Source of the DNA: Actinophytocola sp044466355
GTDB lineage: Bacteria > Actinomycetota > Actinomycetes > Mycobacteriales > Pseudonocardiaceae
DNA: 64,000 bases
Assembly (NCBI RefSeq): GCF_044466355.1
Contig: NZ_JBITMQ010000018.1
Coordinates: 62,001 to 126,000, forward strand
Direction: 5' to 3'
Positions 8,117-15,300 of the stretch are shown here, piece by piece (the first letter of the stretch is position 1; every line of letters starts with the position of its first letter). The position numbers and the translations under genes are program-made. The notes beneath the pieces are model-generated. The model saw nothing but the letters and a program-made list of their open reading frames with translations, ran no database searches and was not told the origin of the DNA.

Positions 8117-9085
8117 TCAGTCCACCGTCACGTAGTCAGGGCCGCTGTAGTGGCCTTCGAGCTGGGCGCGCCGCTGCATCAGCAGGTCGTTGAGCAGGCT
8201 GGAGGCGCCGAAGCGGAACAGCTTGGGAGAAAGCCACTCCGGCCCGGCGACCTCGTGCACGGCGACCAGGTAGCGGATGGCGTCCTTCGTGGTGCGGATA
8301 CCGCCCGCCGGTTTCACGCCGCGGAGCTCACCGGTCTGGGTGTGCCAGTCGCGGACGGCCTGCAACATCACGTGCGTGACCGGCAACGTGGCCGCCGGGC
8401 TGACCTTGCCGGTCGAGGTCTTGATGAAGTCGCCGCCCGCGAGCAGCGCCAGCCACGACGCGCGGCGCACGTTGTCGTAGGTGGCGAGCTCACCGGTCTC
8501 GAGGATGACCTTGAGATGGGCGGTGCCGCAGGCCGCCTTGACGGCCACGATCTCGTCGAAGACGCGGCCGTAGTGCCCGGACAGGAACGCGCCCCGGTCG
8601 ATCACCATGTCGACCTCGGTGGCACCGCTCTCGACCGCGAACCGGGTGTCGGCGAGCTTGATGTCCATGCTCGACCGGCCCGACGGGAAGGCGGTGGCCA
8701 CGCTCGCGACCTCGATGCCCGTGCCGTCGGTCTCCTTCGCGGCGGTCGCCACCATGTCTGGGTAGACGCAGACGGCCGCGACCTTCGGCACGTCGGGGCG
8801 ATCCGGGTCGGGACGGCGGGCCTTCGCGCACAGCGAACGGACCTTGCCCACGGTGTCGGCGCCTTCGAGCGTGGTCAGGTCGACCATGCCGATGGCGGTG
8901 TCGATGGCCTGCATCTTCGAGGCCTTCTTGATGCTGCGGGTCGCGAGCCCCGCCGCCCGTTGCTCGACGCCGACCTGGTCCACGCCGGGTAGCCCGTGGA
9001 GGAACCGTCGCAGGGACGTCTCGTCCCGGGTCGCGTCGACGAGCGCGGGCGGTAACCCGGTGCTCGCCGTTGAGGGTGCTGCCAT
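8117..9085 (-). CDS. deoC: Deoxyribose-phosphate aldolase
   Basis: A 322-residue class I aldolase that splits 2-deoxyribose 5-phosphate into acetaldehyde and glyceraldehyde 3-phosphate. The Schiff-base lysine lies in GGDFIKTSTGK, and the second conserved lysine is in GVKPAGGIRT. The length matches the long (about 320-residue) DeoC group rather than the 220-residue short group. It starts at ATG 9085 and leads a tight operon with two aldehyde dehydrogenases. With DeoA, PNP and the mutase elsewhere in the window it completes the deoxynucleoside breakdown route. Repeat copy B begins 51 bp upstream of the start, on the other strand. Confidence 0.95.
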   Translation of the reverse strand: MAAPSTASTGLPPALVDATRDETSLRRFLHGLPGVDQVGVEQRAAGLATRSIKKASKMQAIDTAIGMVDLTTLEGADTVGKVRSLCAKARRPDPDRPDVPKVAAVCVYPDMVATAAKETDGTGIEVASVATAFPSGRSSMDIKLADTRFAVESGATEVDMVIDRGAFLSGHYGRVFDEIVAVKAACGTAHLKVILETGELATYDNVRRASWLALLAGGDFIKTSTGKVSPAATLPVTHVMLQAVRDWHTQTGELRGVKPAGGIRTTKDAIRYLVAVHEVAGPEWLSPKLFRFGASSLLNDLLMQRRAQLEGHYSGPDYVTVD

Positions 9086-9136
9086 GTGCCCGAGTCTAGG
9101 CGGCGCACCCGACCTCGACCGCCGGGTCGGACCGGG

Positions 9137-9443
9137 TTGTCCACAGGTGCGTCAGTTGTCCACAGGTGGCCGTTGCGGGCCCGGTTTTGTCGGTGGGTGC
9201 CGGTAGGCTGGCATGGCGGGTGGCCCCCGGGATCGGGTGGGGGTTGAGGTTACGTACTGGGGGCTTGTTTTCGCTGGTCAGCGGGGTTTTGGTGGCCTCT
9301 GCGTGGGGTGATGTCCTCGCCGGACGGGCTGCTCTCGGGGAGGGGCCTCACGATTCCAGCGTGCTGAGACTTGGCGAGGATGGGTCTGCCTGCTTTGTGG
9401 GCTGCGCCCGGCTTGTGCACGGGGTGGGCCCGCTTCGCGGGCC
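9137..9443 (+). repeat. Dispersed repeat copy B, long form
   Basis: Two TTGTCCACA 9-mers (9137-9145 and 9156-9164) lie 19 bp apart, then 47 bases, then the core at about 9212. From there about 230 more bases match copy E (60332-60649) with few substitutions and scattered 1-6 base indels. It ends in a perfect 7-bp hairpin with a TTC loop (9427-9443). The indels break every reading frame between the two copies, so this is not a protein gene. It fills most of the 386-bp gap between deoC and the DUF1707 gene. Both neighbours run leftward while the element reads rightward. Confidence 0.9.
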
Positions 9444-9471
9444 TCGGGCACTGCGCGCCCGGGCGGGGTGG

Positions 9472-10122
9472 TCACTCCTCGATCTGGCGCTTTTCCTTCT
9501 TGCGCTTCCTGCGCTTGACCTCGACGCCGCCCCAGAACGCCAGGCCGTTGACCTTCACGATCGGTGCGCCCGGTCTCGGCTGGCTCTGGTTCTCCACCTT
9601 GTTGTCGAAGGCGCCCATGAAACCGACGCCGTTGACCTGCACGACGATGTCGTCCGGCACGAAGATCTCGACGCCGCCCATCAGCGCGTACGCCTGGATC
9701 GTGGTTTCGGGGTCCTCGAAGCGGGCGTCGGTCAGGTCGATCTGCACGCCGCCCCAGAACGCGAACGACGTGAAGGTCGGTGGCACCGTCCACATGCCCT
9801 TGCGCACGGCGCCGGACATGACCGCGACCGCCGCGCTCGACGTGCCTCGGCCGCCGATCCTGGCGGACGCCACCGGTGCGGGCGACGCTGCGGCGGGCAC
9901 CGGCAGCTGCGGCGCCTGGCCACCGACCGGCAGGTCGCGCACGAGCGGTTCGAGGTCGCGGAAGACCTTCGCCGCGTAGACCTTGTCGAGCCGCTCCTCG
10001 AGTTCCTCGACCGTCAGCCTGCCCTCGGCCATGGCATCGTTGAGCACCTGCGCGACGTGCTCGCGGTCGGCGTTCGACACCCGCATCTCGCGCGGGTCTG
10101 GCACGGCTGGCGGTTCACTCAC
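9472..10122 (-). CDS. DUF1707 / cell-wall-active response (LiaF-like) domain protein
   Basis: A 216-residue cytoplasmic protein from GTG 10122. Residues 12-65 form a DUF1707 domain (RVSNADREHVAQVLNDAM, then the EELEERLDKVYAAK helix), a small helical domain common in actinobacteria. Residues 110-205 are a beta-rich repeat domain like the LiaF/DUF2154 C-terminus, with FAFWGGVQIDL, YALMGGVEIFVP and LAFWGGVEVK as parallel strands. The C-terminus is very basic (KRRKRKKEKR). The family is linked to membrane or cell-wall stress sensing, but this member has no membrane segment. It is divergent from the methyltransferase gene, with 23 bp between the starts. Confidence 0.85.
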   Translation of the reverse strand: MSEPPAVPDPREMRVSNADREHVAQVLNDAMAEGRLTVEELEERLDKVYAAKVFRDLEPLVRDLPVGGQAPQLPVPAAASPAPVASARIGGRGTSSAAVAVMSGAVRKGMWTVPPTFTSFAFWGGVQIDLTDARFEDPETTIQAYALMGGVEIFVPDDIVVQVNGVGFMGAFDNKVENQSQPRPGAPIVKVNGLAFWGGVEVKRRKRKKEKRQIEE

Positions 10123-10145
10123 GCGGGTGAGGTTATCGTGCGCTC

Positions 10146-10946
10146 ATGCCCGACGGTGCCCGGCGCGGCCTATTCCACGCCGACGAGATCTCGCCCGCTG
10201 ACCTCGCGAAGCAGATCGCCACACTGGACCAGCAGTCCGGGCTGCCCGGCATTCCGCGGCTGCGGGCTTGGACGATCGCGGCGCTCGGTCTGCGGTCCGG
10301 TGAGAAGGTGCTCGACATCGGTTCCGGTACCGGTGAACTGGCCCGCCTGCTCGCCGAAACCGTCGGTGCGGACGGGGAAGTGACCGGCATCGACCCGAAT
10401 CCCGGCATGCGCGCGGAAGCGGAGCGGCGGGCGCCCCGTGCGACGTTCGTCGACGGCAACGCCTACGCACTGCCGTTCGACGACGGGTCTCTGGACGCCG
10501 TCACCTGCGAGCGCGTGTTCCAGCACCTCGACCACCCCGAGAAGGTGACCGCGGAGATCGCGCGGGTACTGCGGCCCGGCGGGCGCGTCGTGGTCACCGA
10601 CGTCGACTGGGCTACGGCGATCCTCCATCCCGGTGAGCCCGACATCGTGCGTGTGATGACGGAGTCGATGCGCTGCGGTGTGGTGAACCCGTTCGCCGCG
10701 CGCGGACTGCCCGGCCAGCTCGCCGGCGCGGGCCTCACCGTGGACGACACCGGCTCGCAGGCGCTCATCCAGTCCCCCGACGCGGCGACCGGGCCGATGG
10801 TGCGGATGCTCTGCCGGATGGCCGTCGACCGTGGCGTGATCGGCGCCGAGGACTGCGAGCGGTTCCTCGCCGACCTGGCGGCAGGCGCGGAGAACGGGAA
10901 CTTCCACATGTCGGTGACCATGTTCGCAGTCCTGGCACACCGATGA
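10146..10946 (+). CDS. SAM-dependent methyltransferase (class I)
   Basis: A 266-residue methyltransferase. The SAM site reads VLDIGSGTGELARLL, followed by the acidic ribose-binding segment GIDPNPGM and motif VLRPGGRVVVTDVDW. This resembles the UbiE/COQ5-like Methyltransf_11 group. The substrate cannot be told. A TATCGT -10 element (10134-10139) ends six bases before the ATG, so the mRNA is probably leaderless, as for several genes here. Its stop overlaps the start of the next gene (ATGA), so the two are co-translated. Confidence 0.88.
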   Translation: MPDGARRGLFHADEISPADLAKQIATLDQQSGLPGIPRLRAWTIAALGLRSGEKVLDIGSGTGELARLLAETVGADGEVTGIDPNPGMRAEAERRAPRATFVDGNAYALPFDDGSLDAVTCERVFQHLDHPEKVTAEIARVLRPGGRVVVTDVDWATAILHPGEPDIVRVMTESMRCGVVNPFAARGLPGQLAGAGLTVDDTGSQALIQSPDAATGPMVRMLCRMAVDRGVIGAEDCERFLADLAAGAENGNFHMSVTMFAVLAHR

Positions 10947-11479
10947 GCGCCGTCATCCTGAGCGGGGCCAACCCCGGTGTGCGGCTCACCGACGGCGGCG
11001 TTGTCACGGCGTTCGCGTCCGTGTGGGCCGTGGACTGGTCGATCCGCGGCGCTGGCACGGCGCTGGTCCTGTGGCACGACGACGAGGTGCGCGCCGTGGG
11101 CGGCGACCCCGGTCTGGCGGAGTGGCTCGCGCGGTACTTCGTGCGGCACTTCCCCGAGGTCGACGGGCTGCCGTGGCCCGCACCGGCGGTGGCGACGGCA
11201 CCGGTGACCGTCCACCTGGACCTGGCGACCGGCCTGGTCGCCCGTGGCGGCGGCATCGAGGTGACCATGTCGGACGTGCTCGGGCGGCGCACGTTCGCCA
11301 CCGACGGCTTCGTGCTCGACGGCGTTCCACACTCTCTGCAACTGCTGCTGGCGCCGGTCGCGGACGCGTCGATCACCGTCGACGGGCAGCGCGTGCCGGG
11401 GCAGGTCACCGTCGGCGGCACCGAGCACCGGCCGTCGTCCTCGGCTTTTCTCGCCACGGCGGAGGTCTGGTCGGTCTGA
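10943..11479 (+). CDS. Hypothetical protein coupled to a methyltransferase
   Basis: A 178-residue protein that I do not recognise. ATG 10943 overlaps the methyltransferase stop by four bases. It is predicted to be mostly beta strand with many Val, Gly and Asp residues. It has no signal peptide, no transmembrane segment and no obvious catalytic motif. The sequence VWAVDWSIRGAGTALVLWH near residue 28 suggests a compact beta fold. Position suggests a role with the methyltransferase. The next gene, upp, follows after 19 bp and appears to have its own promoter. Confidence 0.65.
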   Translation: MSAVILSGANPGVRLTDGGVVTAFASVWAVDWSIRGAGTALVLWHDDEVRAVGGDPGLAEWLARYFVRHFPEVDGLPWPAPAVATAPVTVHLDLATGLVARGGGIEVTMSDVLGRRTFATDGFVLDGVPHSLQLLLAPVADASITVDGQRVPGQVTVGGTEHRPSSSAFLATAEVWSV

Positions 11480-11498
11480 GCGGCTACCGTGTCGCCCC

Positions 11499-12122
11499 AT
11501 GAATGTGCTGACCGTCGATCACCCGCTCGCCAAGTCGCGGTTGACCGTCATGCGGGACGCCCGCACGGACAACGCCGTGTTCCGCGCCGCCCTGCACGAG
11601 CTGACCGTCATGCTGATCTACGAGGCGCTGCGGGACGCGCCGGTGCGGACGGAGCGCATCCACACGCCGGTCGCCCGTACCGAGGGCTACTGGCTCGCGA
11701 ACCCGCCGCTCCTGGTGCCGGTGCTGCGGGCCGGTCTCGGCATGGCCGACCAGGCGCACAAGCTGATCCCCGAGGCGCAGATGGGGTTCGTCGGCCTGGC
11801 ACGCAACGAGGAGACGCTCGAGCCGACCCCGTACATGGAGTCGCTGCCCGCGGACCTCGCCGGCCGCCCGGTGTTCGTGCTCGACCCGATGCTCGCGACC
11901 GGCGGCTCGATGGAGTACACGATCCGGCTGCTGACCGACCGCGGCGCCACCGACGTCACGGCCGTGTGCGCGCTGGCCGCGCCGGAGGGCATCAAGCACC
12001 TGTCCGAGGCGAAGCTGCCGGTCCGGCTGGTCACGGCGAGTATCGACGAGCGGCTCAACGACTCCGGCTACATCGTGCCGGGGCTCGGGGACGCCGGGGA
12101 CCGGCAGTACGGCGCGGTCTAG
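11499..12122 (+). CDS. upp: Uracil phosphoribosyltransferase
   Basis: A 207-residue enzyme that makes UMP from uracil and PRPP in pyrimidine salvage. The PRPP-binding loop is FVLDPMLATGGSM and the uracil-binding C-terminal region is DSGYIVPGLGDAGDRQYG. Length is normal for Upp. A TACCGT -10 element (11485-11490) lies eight bases before the ATG, implying a leaderless or nearly leaderless transcript. It fits the nucleoside salvage genes around it: PNP, the mutase, deoA, cdd and deoC. Confidence 0.95.
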   Translation: MNVLTVDHPLAKSRLTVMRDARTDNAVFRAALHELTVMLIYEALRDAPVRTERIHTPVARTEGYWLANPPLLVPVLRAGLGMADQAHKLIPEAQMGFVGLARNEETLEPTPYMESLPADLAGRPVFVLDPMLATGGSMEYTIRLLTDRGATDVTAVCALAAPEGIKHLSEAKLPVRLVTASIDERLNDSGYIVPGLGDAGDRQYGAV

Positions 12123-12130
12123 GACGATTT

Positions 12131-12149
12131 GGTATCACGGTGGTACCGT
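12131..12149 (+). promoter_or_regulatory. Inverted-repeat operator overlapping the -10 of the RHH antitoxin gene
   Basis: GGTATCAC-G-GTGGTACC (12131-12147) is an inverted repeat with one mismatch. It overlaps the TACCGT -10 element (12144-12149), which is seven bases before the ATG at 12157. This layout is what a self-repressing ribbon-helix-helix antitoxin needs: binding would block the promoter. A related inverted pair, ACCACC (around 12356) and GGTGGT (12371-12376), lies between this gene and the next. Confidence 0.6.
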
Positions 12150-12156
12150 CGAAAGC

Positions 12157-12363
12157 ATGGCGATGACTCTGCGGCTGACGGACGAGGAGAACGCCCACCT
12201 CGCCCAGCTGGCCGAAGCCGAGGGGCGGTCGAAGCAGGAGATACTGCGGCTGGCGCTCGCCGACCGCTGGGCTCGCCTGCAGAAGGAACAGCAGTTGGGT
12301 GAGGTTCTGAGTCGCGTGCTACCGCGCTACAAGGGCCTGCTGGAGCGCATCGGAACCACCTAA
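12157..12363 (+). CDS. Ribbon-helix-helix (CopG/RHH) antitoxin-like regulator
   Basis: A 68-residue protein. Residues 3-45 fit a ribbon-helix-helix fold: beta strand MTLRLTDEE, helix NAHLAQLAEAEG, turn RSK, helix QEILRLALADRW. The tail after about residue 45 is the usual toxin-contacting segment. It lies 31 bp upstream of a Doc-like gene, so the pair looks like a toxin-antitoxin unit. The transcript is probably leaderless and self-regulated through the inverted repeat at 12131-12147. Confidence 0.8.
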   Translation: MAMTLRLTDEENAHLAQLAEAEGRSKQEILRLALADRWARLQKEQQLGEVLSRVLPRYKGLLERIGTT

Positions 12364-12394
12364 AATTGTCGGTGGTGTCTGACATGATCCTGGC

Positions 12395-12784
12395 GTGATC
12401 ATGTACTTGGACGCCAGTGACCTGCTCGTGCTGGCCGCTGCCGTCACCGGTGGTGATCTGGTCGTGCGTGACCTCGGACTGCTCGACGCCGCCGCGCACC
12501 GCCCCCGTGCCACCGTGCTGGGGGTGCAGGCGTACGAGACGTTGTGGCTCAAGGCAGCCGCCCTGCTCGACTCGATCGTGTGCACTCGTCCGCTGGTCGA
12601 GGGCAACTGGCGCCTCGGCTGGGTCGCGGCGGTGACCCTCTGCGACATGAACGGCTGGTGGATCGACGCGGACGAGGACGAGGCGCTCGACCTGGTCCGT
12701 GAGGTCGGCCGCGGGAACGTCGGCGTCGCGGACATGGCGCAGCGCCTCGAGGAGTGGGCTCACCCGAAGGAGAGCGACTTATGA
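12395..12784 (+). CDS. Doc/Fic-like toxin with a degenerate active-site motif
   Basis: A 129-residue protein with Doc layout: MIMYLDASDLLVLAAAV at the N-terminus, a central QAYETLWLKAAALLDSI helix, then RPLVEGNWRLGW at 65-76. Canonical Doc/Fic proteins have H-x-x-[VI]-[DE]-G-N-x-R. Here the catalytic His is Arg65 and the usual KRT after GN is WRL, so phosphate transfer activity is doubtful. Otherwise the fold is complete. GTG 12395 is used, and ATG 12401 is also possible. The neighbour is an RHH antitoxin. This could be a neutralised toxin or one with altered chemistry. Confidence 0.75.
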   Translation: MIMYLDASDLLVLAAAVTGGDLVVRDLGLLDAAAHRPRATVLGVQAYETLWLKAAALLDSIVCTRPLVEGNWRLGWVAAVTLCDMNGWWIDADEDEALDLVREVGRGNVGVADMAQRLEEWAHPKESDL

Positions 12785-12786
12785 GC

Positions 12787-12825
12787 TTGACCTGGAGTGC
12801 ACTCCAGCTCTTACGGTCGAAGCCG
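12787..12825 (+). promoter_or_regulatory. MerR-type promoter with 19-bp spacer and central palindrome, leaderless GTG
   Basis: The -35 is TTGACC (12787-12792) and the -10 is TACGGT (12812-12817), giving the 19-bp spacer typical of MerR-controlled promoters. A perfect 16-bp palindrome, CTGGAGTGCACTCCAG (12792-12807), sits in the spacer. The GTG start of the MerR gene is at 12825, about eight bases after the -10. Transcription would therefore begin at or near the start codon, so the gene appears self-regulated and leaderless. Confidence 0.85.
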
Positions 12826-13217
12826 TGACTTATGCGATCGCCGAGGCGGCCCACCGCAGTGGGTTGTCGATCGACACACTCCGTTACTACGAGCGCATCC
12901 AGCTGATCGAACCGCCCGCCCGTGACTCCGGCGGCCGCCGCGCCTACACCGACGACGACCTGGTGTGGCTGGGATTCCTGACGAAGCTGCGCATGACCGG
13001 CATGCCGATCAGGATGATGCGCGAGTACGCCAAGCTGCGGCACCAGGGCGTGTCCAGCGCGGGGCGGCGCAAGCAGATCCTGGTCGAGCAGCGGACCGAG
13101 GTGCTCAGCCGGATCGCCGAGCTGAACTCGTGCCTGGACGTGCTGAACTACAAGATCGCCAACTACGAGAACTGCGAGCGCGCGGTCGTGACCGAACCGC
13201 AGGCGGCATCGGCCTAG
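12825..13217 (+). CDS. MerR-family transcriptional regulator
   Basis: A 130-residue regulator. It has an N-terminal winged HTH (YAIAEAAHRSGLSIDTLRYYE, shown here only in part as LSIDTLRYYER), the wing GGRRAYTDDDLVWL, and a C-terminal coiled coil ending LNYKIANYENCE. It resembles the AdhR/NmlR-like MerR branch. The cysteines at the end of the coil could sense electrophiles, but this is inference. GTG 12825 is set by the promoter. The likely target is its own promoter. The convergent flavodoxin gene ends four bases from its stop. Confidence 0.88.
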   Translation: MTYAIAEAAHRSGLSIDTLRYYERIQLIEPPARDSGGRRAYTDDDLVWLGFLTKLRMTGMPIRMMREYAKLRHQGVSSAGRRKQILVEQRTEVLSRIAELNSCLDVLNYKIANYENCERAVVTEPQAASA

Positions 13218-13221
13218 CCGG

Positions 13222-13671
13222 TCACGTCAGGCCTGCCGCGACCGTGGCACCCAGTTCCCAGCACGCCTCCAGGTCGGCCTTGCTCGGCTCGCCGGTGACG
13301 CTGACGACCGGCGCGACCTTCTCCCAGCCGAGCCCGGTGGTGACCGACTCGATGCCGCGGACGGCGCCGGTCGTGTCGTTGTTGCCGTGCACGTAGAGGC
13401 CGAAGGGGCGGCCGCGGCTGGCGTCGAGGATCGGGTAGTAGGCGAGGTCGAAGAACACCTTGAGGGCGCCGGACATCATGCCGAGGTTCGCGGGTGTGCC
13501 GAGGAGGTAGCCGTCGGCCTCGAGCGCGTCGGTGACGGTCGCCGCGAGCGCGGGCCTGCGGACGACCTCGACGCCCTCGATCTCGTCGGTCGTCGCCCCG
13601 GCCACCACCGCCTCGAACATGGCCTGCACCGACGGCGACGGCGTGTGGTGGACGATCAACAACCTGGCCAT
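13222..13671 (-). CDS. Flavodoxin / NAD(P)H-quinone reductase-like protein
   Basis: A 149-residue FMN-binding flavodoxin-like protein. The phosphate loop reads HHTPSPSVQAM, and the flavin-contact loops are GTPANLGMMSG and VHGNNDTTGA. Small members of this group (WrbA/FMN reductase type) transfer electrons to quinones or other acceptors. It starts at ATG 13671 and converges with the MerR gene. If the MerR regulator responds to redox stress this could be a functional partner, but they do not share a promoter. Confidence 0.82.
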   Translation of the reverse strand: MARLLIVHHTPSPSVQAMFEAVVAGATTDEIEGVEVVRRPALAATVTDALEADGYLLGTPANLGMMSGALKVFFDLAYYPILDASRGRPFGLYVHGNNDTTGAVRGIESVTTGLGWEKVAPVVSVTGEPSKADLEACWELGATVAAGLT

Positions 13672-13680
13672 GACGGCAAC

Positions 13681-15300
13681 CTACGCCTTCAGCAGGGCCG
13701 TCACCTCGTCGCGCAGTGTGGCCAGCCTGGTGGTCGCCTGGGTGCGGGCGTCCGCGAGTGAGCCGGTCACCGGGGTGACGACCTCCAGGTACGCCTTCAC
13801 CTTCGGCTCCGTGCCCGACGGGCGGACCACCACGCGCAGGCCCTCACCACGGAGGCGGACGATGTCGGGGGCCGGGCCGTCCTCGTGCACCGCCACGCCG
13901 CACAGCCGTTCCGGTGGCGTCGAACGCAGGCCCGCCACAAGCCGCGGCATCGCCGAGATGTCCGCGAACCGCAACGAGATCTGGTCCGTCAGGTGTACCC
14001 CGTGGGCCGTGTAGAGGTCGTCCAGGACGTCCAGCAGTGTCCGGCCAGAAGCCTTCAGAGTGGCGGCCATGTCGCAGGCCACTACCGCTGCCGAGATGCC
14101 GTCCTTGTCACGTACGTGGTCCGGGTCCACGGCCAGACCCAGCGCCTCTTCGTACGCGAACACCAGCCCGTCGCCCGCGCGCATCAGCCATTTGAAGCCG
14201 GTGAGGGTCTCCGCGTGCCTCGCACCGTGGGCCGCCGCCACGTGGGACAGCATCGACGACGACACGATCGTCGAGGCCACCAACGGGTCTGGGCGGTCCA
14301 CTGTAGACAACACGTGGGCGCCGAGCAGGACGCCGGTCTCGTCGCCGCGCAGCATGCGCCAGCCGTCCTTGTCGCGGACACCCAGGGCACAGCGGTCCGC
14401 GTCCGGGTCCAGCGCGATCGCCAGGTCGGCGTCCACTTCGGACGCGAAGGCCAGCAGGAGGTCCGCGGCGCCGGGCTCCTCCGGGTTGGGGAACGTGACC
14501 GTCGGGAAGTCGGGGTCCGGCGCGGCCTGCGGTTCGACCAGCCGCACGTCCGGGAAACCCGCTTCCCGCAACGCCTCCAGCGCGGTCTCGCCGCCCACGC
14601 CGTGCATCGGGGTCAGGACCACGCGCAGGTCGCGGAACAGGCCTCGGGGCAGCGTGGCGATCCGGGCGACGTAGCCGGAGACGTCGGCGAGGGGCACGGC
14701 GCCGGGAGCGGTCGGCACGGACACCGCCGGGGGCGCGTCGCGGATGCCCGTCTCGATCAGCGAGTCGTCCGGCGGCACGATCTGCGCGCCGTCGTCCGTG
14801 TAGACCTTGTAGCCGTTGTCGGCGGGCGGGTTGTGCGACGCGGTGATCTGGATCCCCGCGACCGCACCGAGAGAACGGACGTGGAACGCCGTCATGGGCG
14901 TCGGCAGCGGGCCGGGCATCGTGCGCACCACGAACCCCGCCGCCGTGAGCACCGACGCCGCCGCCTCCGCGAACTCCGCCGAGCCGTGCCGGGCGTCGCG
15001 GCCGACGATCACCGTGCCGCCCGTGTGCCCCTTGTGCGTCAACCACGCGGCGACGCCGTACGTGGCGCGCAGGACGACCGCCTTGTTCATGCCGTTGGAA
15101 CCCGCACGCACCGGACCGCGCAGACCCGCGGTGCCGAACGCGAGGGTGCCGTTCATGCGGTCCGCCAGCTCGTCGACCGCCGACTGGTCACCGCCCATCG
15201 CGCGGGCGGCGACCTGCTGCAGTTCCGCGCGGGTCGCGGGGTCGGGGTCGTCGGCGATCCAGTGGAACGCGCGGTCGCGCAGCTCCGACCGCAGACTCAT
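13681..15300 (-). CDS. Phosphohexomutase-superfamily enzyme, probable phosphopentomutase
   Basis: A 539-residue alpha-D-phosphohexomutase. The phosphoserine loop is TASHNPPADNG (Ser155), the metal loop is DPDADRCALG, the sugar loop is YEEALG and the phosphate site is RPSGTEPKVK. The EEALG form of the sugar loop is typical of the PGM2/phosphopentomutase branch rather than classical phosphomannomutase. ATG 15300 overlaps the PNP stop (ATGA). PNP makes ribose 1-phosphate, and no deoB is seen in the window, so 1-to-5 phosphate transfer on (deoxy)ribose is the best guess. It is often annotated pmmB. Confidence 0.88.
   Translation of the reverse strand: MSLRSELRDRAFHWIADDPDPATRAELQQVAARAMGGDQSAVDELADRMNGTLAFGTAGLRGPVRAGSNGMNKAVVLRATYGVAAWLTHKGHTGGTVIVGRDARHGSAEFAEAAASVLTAAGFVVRTMPGPLPTPMTAFHVRSLGAVAGIQITASHNPPADNGYKVYTDDGAQIVPPDDSLIETGIRDAPPAVSVPTAPGAVPLADVSGYVARIATLPRGLFRDLRVVLTPMHGVGGETALEALREAGFPDVRLVEPQAAPDPDFPTVTFPNPEEPGAADLLLAFASEVDADLAIALDPDADRCALGVRDKDGWRMLRGDETGVLLGAHVLSTVDRPDPLVASTIVSSSMLSHVAAAHGARHAETLTGFKWLMRAGDGLVFAYEEALGLAVDPDHVRDKDGISAAVVACDMAATLKASGRTLLDVLDDLYTAHGVHLTDQISLRFADISAMPRLVAGLRSTPPERLCGVAVHEDGPAPDIVRLRGEGLRVVVRPSGTEPKVKAYLEVVTPVTGSLADARTQATTRLATLRDEVTALLKA

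Noticed and set aside
9137..9164. Chromosomal replication origin from the DnaA-box-like pairs
   Set aside because: Each locus has only two boxes, there is no A+T-rich unwinding region, and no dnaA, dnaN or rpmH nearby.
9166..9470. Protein-coding gene within repeat copies B and E
   Set aside because: Single-base and 6-base indels between the two otherwise similar copies shift every frame, so no product is conserved. Only the short core phase stays open in all copies.
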